DNA of 45,555 nucleotides from NCBI RefSeq assembly GCF_001913705.1, contig NZ_MKQD01000052.1, positions 1 to 45,555 of the forward strand, written 5' to 3'. The DNA comes from Thalassotalea sp. PP2-459 (lineage in GTDB: Bacteria; Pseudomonadota; Gammaproteobacteria; Enterobacterales; Alteromonadaceae). The notes under the pieces are model-generated. The model worked only from the letters and a program-made list of their open reading frames with translations. It was not told where the DNA came from and ran no database searches. Within the stretch, counting starts at the first letter, position 1, and each line of letters opens with the position of its first letter. Shown in pieces: positions 1-7,731 of this stretch. A program made the translations under genes and the position numbers.

Positions 1-94
1 CACATGAGAGTCTGGGTAACCTGCCGCCGGCAGCTTACCGAGAAAAACTGGAAAATTCTAATTTAGAACTGTGTCATTAATGGGGAAGTGGACA
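1..94 (+). mobile_element. Right end of an IS3-family insertion sequence (partial)
   Basis: The window opens inside an insertion sequence. Positions 3-80 read in one frame as the last 25 residues of an IS3-family transposase OrfB (HESLGNLPPAAYREKL and onward, stop TAA at 78-80), matching the typical end of the DDE integrase core where an H-x-S-L-G motif is followed by a P-P/A-x-Y-R segment. Fourteen bases past the stop the presumed terminal repeat ends with ...GTGGACA at position 94, consistent with the TG...CA termini of the family. The left end and target duplication lie outside the window, so family assignment rests on the short protein tail alone. Confidence 0.6.
3..80 (+). CDS. IS3-family transposase OrfB, C-terminal fragment
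   Basis: Only the final 25 codons are visible, entering from the left edge. The tail HESLGNLPPAAYREKL fits the C-terminus of IS3-family OrfB/InsF integrase-fold transposases. The catalytic DDE residues are outside the window, so completeness and activity cannot be judged. The reading frame overlaps, on the opposite strand, the last codons of the truncated HNH/ATPase gene. Confidence 0.55.
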   Translation, partial: HESLGNLPPAAYREKLENSNLELCH

Positions 95-793
95 GGATAA
101 ATCGTATCGAAAAATTTCTACTGGTATCGGATTAAAAGGCACATCCTCTTTGTTTAATTTAGATAACACCGCCCCATTATCATAGCGTATCTGTAACTCA
201 TTAGAGTCGGGATTAAATAGCTCAAGCTCATAGCGGAAGGATTGACCACTGCTAACCCTTGACTCTAAGTATTCGTAACTAGAGATAGAGTTAATAAAAT
301 CTAATATTGTAGACTTTCCAGAAGCGTTTTTAGACCCGCAGATGAATGTGACTTTACCAAAGTAAATTTCTTGTTCATCTGAAAATACTGAGCATTCTTT
401 GATTTTTAATGAATTCAACCAAAACAATTGGCGTTGTATACGACCTTGATGCAATTTGATTTTTGTTTCTTGGAGAGCACGCCATGCTTTAAGCTGTTCG
501 GCAGTAAAACCATTACCACTATTTGTATCAATTAATCTCGCATGGATTTTACAAGCCCAAAACCCATTTTCTATATCTCTTAATTCATCATCAGACAATC
601 CACCTTGCCCTCTGGGTCCATTTAAAGATGCACTGAATATATGAGCTGCTTCTCCTATTGAGGAAACAGTATCAGCAGACTCACCAGGTCCTATCGTAAT
701 AACATTACAGTTGGGATGACTACACTGATAGCCCGCACGGCCAGCTAAAACGTTTTTAGTTTTAACTAAGAAATTAGTCTTTTTTCTACTCAC
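77..793 (-). pseudogene. HNH-ATPase protein, 3'-truncated by the IS3 end
   Basis: The reading frame gives 238 residues from GTG 793, chosen because AAGGAA sits 6 bases upstream; longer in-frame starts fall inside the attC site. The N-terminal ~110 residues carry an HNH-like zinc/nuclease pattern (CSHPNC, an A-A-H, then WACKIH followed by LID). From about residue 128 an SMC/OLD-type ATPase begins, with a slightly degenerate Walker A (SKNASGKST instead of GKNGSGKST) and then roughly 60 residues. Walker B and the signature motif are absent. The last residues CPLPH and the stop are encoded by the IS terminal repeat (77-94), so the insertion cut the gene. HNH plus ATPase pairs occur in anti-phage systems such as Septu; a defence role is inference. 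Confidence 0.7.
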
Positions 794-814
794 AGCATTC
801 CTTTTCGTAACAGC

Positions 815-882
815 ATATAACGTCCAATAATGCACCGAAAGGAGCGCAGCGTATTGAGGTCGAATTAATTGGCTTGTTATTT
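815..882 (-). repeat. attC-like integron recombination site B
   Basis: On the minus strand the 68 bases run from AAATAAC to GTTATAT. The outer AAC...GTT simple sites flank short spacers (AAG and AC), then the complementary arms CCAATTAAT and ATTATTGG with a single unpaired base, the layout of the R''/L''-L'/R' arms of attC. The centre contains the ACGCTGCGCTCC motif, resembling attC cores of marine gammaproteobacterial integrons as I recall them. It starts two bases after the stop codon of the upstream cassette gene and ends just before the HNH/ATPase ribosome-binding site, as expected between cassettes. Confidence 0.65.
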
Positions 883-884
883 TT

Positions 885-1439
885 CTATTTTAGCCCTATT
901 GCAGCAACAATAGCGGCTATTGCAACACCAATTACTACTTTCCCCCAGCCAGTGTTGTGCCATGCAGGGTCGTCATTTGTTGCGTTACTTATTACAACAT
1001 CTATACTTGCCGCTTCATTTATAGTCTCAAGTCCAGCGTCCTTTCGCAATTCACGAAGAGCGATTTCTTTTTCTATTTCAGTTTTTAGCTCATAAAATTT
1101 TGATCTTAATACTCGATGATCAGAAATAAATAATGCTGATAGAAAAAATACAACAGTTGGAGGAATAAGAACTTTATAGAAAGATAGAATATCTCTCCCT
1201 TCAAATGGTATAGCAGGTATCGTTTTCCAAAGATTACTTATAGGAAATATCCATGTTTTTGCAAATAGCCACTTAATTCCAGAATTAATGTTCTGTGCTA
1301 AAGGAAAGCCACTTCCATCAGTCCAAATATAGAGTCCTTTTATAACTGTCATCAAAAAATAGGTTACAGCTATGAATGCAACTAAATAAGCAAACCTAGA
1401 ACGCTTTTTAGATTTTTTGAGCTTATCCGTAAATTTCAA
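885..1439 (-). CDS. Cassette-encoded small membrane protein, unknown function
   Basis: A 184-residue protein that I do not recognise. The start is taken as TTG 1439 because AAAGGAG lies 6 bases upstream and longer in-frame starts would read through the attC site. A basic N-terminus (KLKKSKKRSR) precedes a membrane segment at about residues 18-38, a second segment lies near residues 95-115, a charged stretch follows, and a third hydrophobic segment (VVIGVAIAAIVAAIGL) forms the C-terminus. It sits between two attC-like sites in the same orientation as its neighbours, so it is a one-gene integron cassette. The three-segment topology with a charged middle would fit a membrane effector, but there is no motif to support that. 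Confidence 0.6.
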   Translation of the reverse strand: MKFTDKLKKSKKRSRFAYLVAFIAVTYFLMTVIKGLYIWTDGSGFPLAQNINSGIKWLFAKTWIFPISNLWKTIPAIPFEGRDILSFYKVLIPPTVVFFLSALFISDHRVLRSKFYELKTEIEKEIALRELRKDAGLETINEAASIDVVISNATNDDPAWHNTGWGKVVIGVAIAAIVAAIGLK

Positions 1440-1463
1440 TCTATTCTCCTTTTGTGGATAAAA

Positions 1464-1560
1464 ATGTAACGCCGCATTATGGTAATAGCGGCGCTTGGCT
1501 ATACTTGAGCGTAACGAAAACGCCAAGCGTTGCGAATCACTCCTAAATGCTTTGTTGTGT
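1464..1560 (-). repeat. attC-like integron recombination site A
   Basis: On the minus strand 97 bases run from ACACAAC to GTTACAT. The outer AAC/GTT pair is followed by arms GCATTTA and ATAATGC, and the central stem contains a perfect 8-bp match, CGCTTGGC with GCCAAGCG. This is a long VCR-like attC layout with simple sites, spacers, arms and an imperfect central stem. The stop codon of the upstream HEPN-like gene (1543-1545) lies inside the 5' half of the site, which is usual for integron cassettes. One base of each seven-base simple site departs from the RYYYAAC/GTTRRRY consensus. Confidence 0.65.
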
Positions 1561-2352
1561 GTAATATTCAACCAAACCATCAATCATGTCAGAGCTTAAC
1601 ATGCCGTAATGCATATTTAGCCACGCTTTTACTTGACGTATTTTTTTGGGACTCTTTGACTGCTTGGTTAGTACTAAGAACTCTTTTTCTTTACTTAAAA
1701 TATTGATTACATCAGCTTCAGAGGCATTTTTAACAAAAGATAAATAGTAAGTATCTATTGCTGTACAACATTTAATTAGAAATGTCGTCAACGTCGTTGC
1801 TTCTTTTAAAGTAACTTTGTCTGCTCGAAAATCTTCTATAGCCTTGTTAGCATCAAAGTGATAATAATTATCGTGAATTTCCTGCGTCTTACTCTCTAAG
1901 TACTGCCTATCTTTGGAAGATATCTGAGCATTAGACTTAGCATGGACTATTTTGTTTCTCCAGTGGCACATTAGCTCGACAAGTATCACCCACTCGCGCT
2001 CTATATCCGGAATAGTTTTACAAAATGCAGACACCCTGCGCGCTTTAGAGTCTTTAGACTTCAATGGAACGTTGAAATTTAGACCTGAAGAAGCCCAAAA
2101 TGGGTCTTTACTTAACTCCGATAAGTACTCGAACAACATTTCAGCATGAAATACTACAGAGGATCGAATCGCGAACCTACGAGCATTCTTAGCTGATACC
2201 GAAACATTTACGGGATTCCAAGTGATATTTAACCCACTGGGTGTTACTGAGGATGGAGATAAATGAGATAGTGAAACTGCGATAGTATTAAGGCTATTAA
2301 TACTTCCTCCAATTTCATCTAACAAATTTTGTAGATAAGCTGATTTAGACAT
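1543..2352 (-). CDS. HEPN-like protein carried in an integron cassette
   Basis: A protein of about 269 residues, starting at ATG 2352 (GTG 2355 is directly adjacent and equally possible; no strong ribosome-binding site is seen). It is predicted alpha-helical and soluble. Near residues 132-137 it has the sequence RNKIVH, an R-x4-H motif as found in the HEPN superfamily of RNases and toxins, preceded by a helix rich in E and W. The rest matches nothing I recognise. The gene ends inside attC site A and is preceded at 23 bases by a tRNA-like element. HEPN proteins frequently act as RNases in toxin-antitoxin and abortive-infection systems; that role here is inferred from one motif. Confidence 0.6.
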   Translation of the reverse strand: MSKSAYLQNLLDEIGGSINSLNTIAVSLSHLSPSSVTPSGLNITWNPVNVSVSAKNARRFAIRSSVVFHAEMLFEYLSELSKDPFWASSGLNFNVPLKSKDSKARRVSAFCKTIPDIEREWVILVELMCHWRNKIVHAKSNAQISSKDRQYLESKTQEIHDNYYHFDANKAIEDFRADKVTLKEATTLTTFLIKCCTAIDTYYLSFVKNASEADVINILSKEKEFLVLTKQSKSPKKIRQVKAWLNMHYGMLSSDMIDGLVEYYTQQSI

Positions 2353-2378
2353 CACATTACCCGTTTATTGGATTGGCG

Positions 2379-2464
2379 TGGTACTGTCGGGAGTCGAACC
2401 CGCTTTTCCAGATTTAAGTTGAACTTTTAGTTTCTGGCGTCTTAATCCAACAGACGATAATACC
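2379..2464 (-). tRNA. tRNA-like element with a 20-base anticodon loop
   Basis: Read on the minus strand, 86 bases fold as a cloverleaf. The acceptor GGTATTA/CAGTACC pairs 6 of 7, U8 is present, the D arm GTCT/AGAC is perfect with GG in its loop, the anticodon stem CCAGA/TCTGG is perfect, and the T arm GCGGG/CCCGA pairs 4 of 5 with a canonical TTCGACT loop. The anticodon loop has about 20 bases instead of 7, with the tetramer AACT repeated 12 bases apart, so no anticodon can be assigned. No CCA is encoded. It may be a decayed tRNA, a tRNA mimic, or a processed structure; it lies 23 bases upstream of the HEPN-like start. Confidence 0.4.
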
Positions 2465-2514
2465 ACTAGGGAAGAATGGTATTACTTTGTGAAAGTTTAC
2501 TCAAGTTGAATTAC

Positions 2515-2605
2515 ACATAACGCTTATTAGCGAGAACTTACAAGGTGCGCTACCTTGTAAAGTAGGAGATAGCATATGAGCCTAAACACTAATAAAGCTT
2601 TAAAA
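2515..2605 (-). repeat. Candidate third attC-like structure
   Basis: On the minus strand the region ends in GCGTTATGT, matching the 3' simple site seen at the other two attC-like sites. Its 3' arm CGCTAATAAGCG is complementary, with a bulge, to AGCTTTATTAGTG at the other end, and a perfect 9-bp hairpin (TTACAAGGT/ACCTTGTAA, 2538-2560) forms the tip. The 5' simple site lacks the AAC core, so this is weaker than sites A and B. If real, it defines the cassette holding the tRNA-like element and the HEPN-like gene. Confidence 0.35.
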
Positions 2606-2689
2606 AATAAAGTTAAATCAAAGCGTAATATAAATACCAATACTCTACAAGCTTCCTACGCAGTTGCCTCAGTTAACTCGATTAATTAG
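2576..2689 (+). CDS. Possible 37-residue small protein
   Basis: ATG 2576 has AGGAG seven bases upstream and opens a 37-codon frame ending TAG 2687-2689. The product is basic in its first half (KALKNKVKSKR) and polar afterwards. There is no recognisable domain. It starts immediately after a perfect 9-bp hairpin and overlaps the candidate third attC-like site on the opposite strand, so it may be spurious. It points opposite to the cassettes. Confidence 0.3.
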   Translation: MSLNTNKALKNKVKSKRNINTNTLQASYAVASVNSIN

Positions 2690-3350
2690 AGAGTGATAAT
2701 ATTCTCTGACTTGTAATGGGGCAAAAGGGAGTTAGAGCCGAAGATCCGAAAATGGCTGCAAAGCAGTCGTTAAATCGAATTCAGTTGGACGTTAGAACTT
2801 ATTCGATTGAAGTAATCTGATGTTGGATATCTCAACAAGGTTTTTGTTTCCAACTTTGATATATAAAAATTAGAGCCATTTTTGCTCACCCAAATGCTAG
2901 CGTTATTTTTGTTTCCGACTTTCCTCTAACCGAACTGTTCGTTACGAACCATAACTCAGGGTTCATAGACGATTTTCGTATCCAACTTTATTCAACATCT
3001 ACAGTGCTTTTGTGGGAGAGTAATAAAGTACTCTCTTACAGCTTTTAAGGGGGAGTTTTTTTACTTCCCCATAAGCACGGATTAAAAACTAGATAAAAAG
3101 TATGTGCGTAGTATTCATTTAACTATCGAAGTTAAGAGTGCCACTGTCTGTGGCTGTCCTAAATATAAATTTAAGGCACAATCTGAGAATTTGTTCTATG
3201 AGCTTTGGTTATGTTATGTAGATTCTATAATCTTTAAGGATTTAGGCTCAACTGTCTGTATTTTTTTACTGATACAGCTCAGGAGCCATCCATCCTCTAA
3301 CACATCCGTGTTGTATCATTGTCCGAAATCGCTAAAGTAAGTTTAAACCG
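2690..3350. other. 660-bp stretch without a credible gene; repeats and hairpins
   Basis: No convincing coding region is seen. The stretch holds three degenerate direct repeats of 17 bases, consensus TTTTYGTWTCCRACTTT, at 2841-2857, 2906-2922 and 2973-2989 (about 66 bases apart). It also has a hairpin GGCTGC/GCAGTC at 2754-2769, a 7-bp hairpin GAGAGTA/TACTCTC at 3016-3035, and an 8-bp stem GGGGGAGT/ACTTCCCC around a T6 loop near 3050-3072. It could hold a non-coding RNA or decayed cassettes. Confidence 0.4.
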
Positions 3351-3527
3351 CTAAACTTTCGGGCCTTTACCCCGTAATGCATTAGCGACTAATGAGATAA
3401 CTAATAAAGCTACAAAGATAAAAAAGATTATTTTTGCAATACCTGCAGCTGTACCCGCAATACCACCAAAACCTAATATTGCAGCAATAATAGCAATGAC
3501 TAAAAATGTTAGTGCCCAATTTAACAT
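3351..3527 (-). CDS. DUF1328 / YtjA-family small membrane protein
   Basis: A 58-residue protein, with AGGAGA directly upstream of ATG 3527. It begins [20 protein letters not shown], followed by a [14 protein letters not shown] segment and a second hydrophobic run ending in [10 protein letters not shown]. This two-helix, glycine-rich pattern is that of the UPF0391/YtjA (DUF1328) family of tiny inner-membrane proteins, often induced by stress or on entry to stationary phase. Its function is unknown. It is monocistronic, and the next gene upstream starts or ends 200 bases away. Confidence 0.85.
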   Translation of the reverse strand: MLNWALTFLVIAIIAAILGFGGIAGTAAGIAKIIFFIFVALLVISLVANALRGKGPKV

Positions 3528-3726
3528 AAATTTTCTCCTTTATTTTAATGTTTACTGTATCTGTAGATAAGCGATAGTTGTGCCAAAAATAAGCTACTGT
3601 TATTTAAGTAATTATTTAAACTATATGAATAAAACAGACTATAAAAAAGTAAAAGTTACAGGGGAAGAGTGTAGTACTTGCACAGTAAAGGGTTAACAGG
3701 TTAGGCGTTTTTAAGCGCGAATGTGA

Positions 3727-5706
3727 TCAATCTTCATTAAAATGTTGTTGCAACATAGCTAAGTTAACCGGTTTAAGTAGTGCCTTATCTGCGCCGTGTT
3801 GGTTGAGTTCTTGCTGTGTTACATCGTTTCCACTGACAATAGTGATTATGGCGTTAGGCACTTTTGTTTTTAATATGGAACTTAATTGTAAACCATTACC
3901 GTCGGGTAAATTCATATCTATTAGTATGTATTGCCAATGAATATCTGTTTCAAGTATCTCGTTCGCTTGTTTAATGTTGTATGCAATTTGAACCTGGTTA
4001 CCCATTCTACTTAATAATAACGCTGTAATTTCTGCGGAATCTGCATCATCTTCGATCATCAAAACTCGCTGATGCGTATTTTGATGATCTATTTTGTTTT
4101 GTGTTGTTGTTTGGTTAGATTTTGCTTTTTGATTTAACGGGTTCAACTGTTGCTTAATTTTTTGATGTAACTCGTATTTATCTATTGGTTTGGGAATAAC
4201 GTCATTAAACCCTAAGTCGTAGAGTTCTTTTCGTACTCCTCTCATTGTTGCTGCGGTTATAGCAACAATTGGTGTTTCTATACCCATCTCTCTTAGTTGT
4301 GCTATTGCCCGCTTACCGTCTAAAACCGGCATATGAATATCCATAAGAACTAAATCATAGGGATTTTTTATATCTTGTGCTGAAACTATTTTTGTAATAG
4401 CTTGCTGGCCATTATTAGCGTAATCCACATTAAGATCAAAAGATTGGCAGGCATAGCCTATTAATCGTCTAACATCATTAATATCATCAACAATCAAAAC
4501 ATTGCCTGATAGTTTGCTTAGTGATTTAGTATTTGATTGATAGTCACTACGTTTAAAAGATAATTTTTTTCGTTCAGTAGTTGTAATAATTCCAGGGTCG
4601 ATAAAAAAAGTAAATTTGCTTCCAACTGCTAATGTTGATTCCACTGAAATACTTCCGCTCATATACTTTAATATTTCACTGCAAATAGACAAACCAAGCC
4701 CAGTACCTTCTTCGTTGCGTGACACAATATCTTGCACTTGTTCAAAAGGTTTAAAAATTGTTGATAATAAATTTTCAGGAATGCCAACACCCGTATCGGT
4801 AACTGAAAAATATAAACGAGTATTTTCGGGGTCTTCCTCAAGCCATATATCAATTTTTACCGAACCTTGTTGAGTAAATTTGATGGCGTTATGAATAATA
4901 TTGATCAATATCTGACGTAATCTGAGGGAATCTGTATTAATTTCTACAGGTAACATCGACTTAGTTGATATCTCTAAGTTTATCCCTTTATCTTTTGCCG
5001 ACATTGACATCAATGTGTATACATCAGCGATAAAGCTATCAAAGGAAATAGGTGAACGGTTTAACTCAAACTTGCCCGCAGCAATTTTTGAAAGGTCGAG
5101 CACATTATTTAATAACCCGAGCAAATGTTTGCCGTTGTTTAGTATGGTGGCTAATTCTGGCTGTATTACTTTGTTGCTTTCATCATTTAGCAGTAACTCA
5201 GTATAACCAAGTATTGAGGTCAGTGGAGTGCGTAATTCATGGCTTAAATGCGCTAAGAACCTATCTTTTGAGCGGTTCTTCGTTTCAGCTTTTATACGCT
5301 CAAGACGTTCATTTTCAATATCTTTTCTAGCTAAAGCATAGCGTATTGCACGGTTAAATCTTGCTCGGTTGAGATCTGACTTTACAAGGTAGTCAACTGC
5401 GCCAGCATCTAATGCATTATTATCTAATTCAATATCTACTTGCCCTGTCAGCATAATAATTGGCACTGTGCAGCCTTCTTCGTTGGACTGTTTCAGCACA
5501 GATAAACCATTTAGCCCACCGAGTTGATAATCTAATAAGCAAATATCGTGATTATTTTTTTTTAACTGTGCTAAAGCTTCATTAGAGTTATCAACCCAGT
5601 CAATGTCGAAGTGATGATTATGCATCTGTTCAAGATAGTCACACGTGAGAATGTAATCATCTTCATCGTCTTCAACCAATAGTATGCGTGTAACTTGTTT
5701 AGACAT
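3727..5706 (-). CDS. Hybrid sensor kinase REC-HisKA-HATPase-REC-REC
   Basis: This 659-residue protein has no transmembrane segment. A receiver comes first (acidic pocket EDDEDD, phosphoacceptor D59 in CLLDYQ). The HisKA domain follows with H156 in HLSHELRTP, then a HATPase with N box (IIHNAIKF), DTGVGIP and GTGLGLSI. Two further receivers follow, with phosphoacceptors in VLMDIHMP and ILIDMNLP. With no sensor domain of its own and an N-terminal receiver, it is most likely driven by phosphotransfer from a partner kinase. It is the last gene of a five-gene minus-strand signalling operon, 49 bases after a single-domain response regulator. The output is unknown because no DNA-binding or enzymatic domain is attached. 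Confidence 0.9.
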   Translation of the reverse strand: MSKQVTRILLVEDDEDDYILTCDYLEQMHNHHFDIDWVDNSNEALAQLKKNNHDICLLDYQLGGLNGLSVLKQSNEEGCTVPIIMLTGQVDIELDNNALDAGAVDYLVKSDLNRARFNRAIRYALARKDIENERLERIKAETKNRSKDRFLAHLSHELRTPLTSILGYTELLLNDESNKVIQPELATILNNGKHLLGLLNNVLDLSKIAAGKFELNRSPISFDSFIADVYTLMSMSAKDKGINLEISTKSMLPVEINTDSLRLRQILINIIHNAIKFTQQGSVKIDIWLEEDPENTRLYFSVTDTGVGIPENLLSTIFKPFEQVQDIVSRNEEGTGLGLSICSEILKYMSGSISVESTLAVGSKFTFFIDPGIITTTERKKLSFKRSDYQSNTKSLSKLSGNVLIVDDINDVRRLIGYACQSFDLNVDYANNGQQAITKIVSAQDIKNPYDLVLMDIHMPVLDGKRAIAQLREMGIETPIVAITAATMRGVRKELYDLGFNDVIPKPIDKYELHQKIKQQLNPLNQKAKSNQTTTQNKIDHQNTHQRVLMIEDDADSAEITALLLSRMGNQVQIAYNIKQANEILETDIHWQYILIDMNLPDGNGLQLSSILKTKVPNAIITIVSGNDVTQQELNQHGADKALLKPVNLAMLQQHFNED

Positions 5707-5755
5707 AGTTTAATTTTTTACTTCTGCGTTGTTAGGCTATTGTTGACGTTGCTTG

Positions 5756-6211
5756 TTAAGCATTATCGGATGGGGGAAGTTCAACAAATTCCACCCAATA
5801 TTTACCTAACGTTTTCATTAATTCTACTAACCCTTCAAAATTTACGGGTTTAGTGATATACGATGCAGCACCAAGATCATAACCTTTAACCATGTCTTCT
5901 TCTTGTTTTGAAGTTGTTAAAATCACAACAGGAATACTTCTAAGTGCCGGGTTTGCTTTTATTTCTTTTAAGGCTTCACGTCCGTCTTTACGGGGCATAT
6001 TCAAATCAAGTAATATCAAGCCTGGTCTAGGCGCGCTTGCCTGATCTTGAAATTTACCTTGATGCGTTAAATATTCGATGAGCTCAACGCCGTCTTCAAC
6101 AAAATGAAGTTCGTTTAATACTTTGCTTTCAATTAATGCATCTTGAGCAAGTAAACGATCATCTTCGTCGTCATCAGCCATTAAAATTACAATTGGTGTG
6201 CTTTTTCTCAT
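5756..6211 (-). CDS. Single-domain response regulator (Rcp1-like)
   Basis: The 151-residue protein is a lone receiver domain with acidic residues DDDEDD, phosphoacceptor D69 in ILLDLNMPRKDG, the conserved T/S of VILTTS, and the lysine of YITKP. The long loop after the third strand and the RKDGREAL segment are typical of Rcp1/phytochrome-partner regulators. It has no output domain. AAAGGAA precedes the start. It lies 23 bases after the CHASE3 kinase gene and 49 bases before the hybrid kinase, so it probably shuttles phosphate between them. Confidence 0.9.
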   Translation of the reverse strand: MRKSTPIVILMADDDEDDRLLAQDALIESKVLNELHFVEDGVELIEYLTHQGKFQDQASAPRPGLILLDLNMPRKDGREALKEIKANPALRSIPVVILTTSKQEEDMVKGYDLGAASYITKPVNFEGLVELMKTLGKYWVEFVELPPSDNA

Positions 6212-6234
6212 GAAACAGATTCCTTTTAGCTATT

Positions 6235-7716
6235 TTAAGCGTCTGTTGTTGGTGCTATATAGTTATGGGGTACTCGAATAGTAAATTCGCTACCTTTATT
6301 AACTTGGCTTTTAACGGTAATTGTACCGCCATGTCGCTCTATAATTCGTCGACAAACGGCTAAACCTATGCCCGTTCCTTTATAAGCCGTTCTAGCATGC
6401 AGACGTTGAAAAGGAACAAACACTTTATCTTCAAATTCTTGTTCAAAGCCAATGCCATTATCACTTACAGTGATAATATGCCATAAAGTTTCAGCGCGTA
6501 AAATCGGGTCGATGACTGTTTCTTGATGATGGCTAATATTAATTTGAGGTGCAATATCTTTATGTCTAAATTTAATTGCATTACTGAGTAGGTTTAAAAA
6601 TAACTGGTTGAGTTGCGTTATATCGCCGTTAATTTCAGGTAAGTCTTGATGTTTTATCGTTGCTGAGCTTTCTTGAATGGCTATTTCTAAATCGTCAATC
6701 ACATCGGTGAGTACTTGTTCAAGTGATACGGTTACTAACTCTTTTCCACGGGTATTAATTCGTGAATACTCTAATAGATCATTGATTAAATTAGACATAC
6801 GTGAAGCGGCATTATTCATACGGCTTATGAAATCTAAACCACGTTCGTCTATAACATCGCTATAATTTGTTGTTAGTCTGTCGCCAAAGGCTCTAATTTT
6901 ACGTAAAGGTTCTTGTAGGTCATGTGAAGCAACAAAGGCAAAATCTTCTAACTCACGGTTACTTCTAGTTAACTCCTCAGAATAAATGGTTAATTCTTTG
7001 GTCCGTAAGTTTACCTTTTCTATTAATTCTTTATTTTTATCTTCTAAAGACTGTCGGTGGAGTAATTCATTTCTATAATTAAGTCGAACAAGTACACCAA
7101 GGCCAACAAGCAGTAATAAGCTGGTGATCGCAGAAATACTAAAGGTGAATTTTGCTTCTCTTTTGTTAAGTGCCAGCCTTTGATACAAACTATTACGGTA
7201 AGCAACTTCACGATCTTTTACTTCGTTAAAGATAGCTTGCATTTCTTTGTATAAATTTCTTCCTCGCCCTGTCAATATCATCGCAATAGCGCGCTTTTCT
7301 TTGTTATCTAATGCAAGCTCAACTGTTGTGCTCAGTTCTATCATTTTTATTTCAACTAAGTCAGAGAGTTCAGCTATTTTCTTTGTTTGACTTTTGATGT
7401 CAGACTCTAACAGTCGTACTAACGCGATTTGTTTAAAAACTTGCGCTATGGCGTCTTTATAAGGCCTTAAATATATTTCTTCTTCAGTGAGTAAATAACC
7501 ACGTTGACCAGTTTCTGCTGATAAAACTAAATTGTGCAGTTCGTCTAAATTAAGGATAATTTCGCCGGTGTTGGTCATTTTTTTTTGCACATCGGATAAG
7601 TCATCAATGGTTTTTATCGCTAAAAGTACATTAATGGAAATGACACTGATCACGATGATAAAAATGATGGCCCATGATATTTTTTTATTATCTAATAACC
7701 TTTTTATATATAACAT
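6235..7716 (-). CDS. CHASE3-domain membrane sensor histidine kinase
   Basis: A 493-residue inner-membrane kinase. A membrane segment at about 13-34 is followed by a periplasmic helical CHASE3 domain (about 38-185, with the typical ETGQRGYLLT stretch) and a second membrane segment at about 191-211. A coiled-coil linker (about 215-255) then leads to a HisKA domain with H265 in VASHDLQEPLRK, the variant seen in phytochrome-like kinases. The C-terminal HATPase has an LSNAIKF N box, DNGIGF and GTGIGLAV. It is followed at 23 bases by the matching single-domain regulator. The CHASE3 ligand is unknown. Confidence 0.92.
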   Translation of the reverse strand: MLYIKRLLDNKKISWAIIFIIVISVISINVLLAIKTIDDLSDVQKKMTNTGEIILNLDELHNLVLSAETGQRGYLLTEEEIYLRPYKDAIAQVFKQIALVRLLESDIKSQTKKIAELSDLVEIKMIELSTTVELALDNKEKRAIAMILTGRGRNLYKEMQAIFNEVKDREVAYRNSLYQRLALNKREAKFTFSISAITSLLLLVGLGVLVRLNYRNELLHRQSLEDKNKELIEKVNLRTKELTIYSEELTRSNRELEDFAFVASHDLQEPLRKIRAFGDRLTTNYSDVIDERGLDFISRMNNAASRMSNLINDLLEYSRINTRGKELVTVSLEQVLTDVIDDLEIAIQESSATIKHQDLPEINGDITQLNQLFLNLLSNAIKFRHKDIAPQINISHHQETVIDPILRAETLWHIITVSDNGIGFEQEFEDKVFVPFQRLHARTAYKGTGIGLAVCRRIIERHGGTITVKSQVNKGSEFTIRVPHNYIAPTTDA

Positions 7717-7731
7717 TATTAGTTGCTTACC

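Noticed and set aside
2379-2689. tmRNA-like gene (tRNA-like part next to a short reading frame)
   Set aside because: The tRNA-like part and the 37-codon frame lie on opposite strands and no conserved tag sequence or tmRNA 5' end is present.
2665-2795. Another attC on the plus strand ending GGACGTTAGAAC
   Set aside because: The 3' core fits but the opposite arm pairs poorly and no 5' simple site is convincing.
2841-2989. CRISPR array from the spaced repeats
   Set aside because: Only three degenerate repeats, 17 bases, with no partner cas genes; spacers and repeat similarity are not CRISPR-like.
3104-3340. 78-codon frame on the plus strand starting with GTG
   Set aside because: No ribosome-binding site, no domain and biased composition; it lies in a region of repeats and hairpins.
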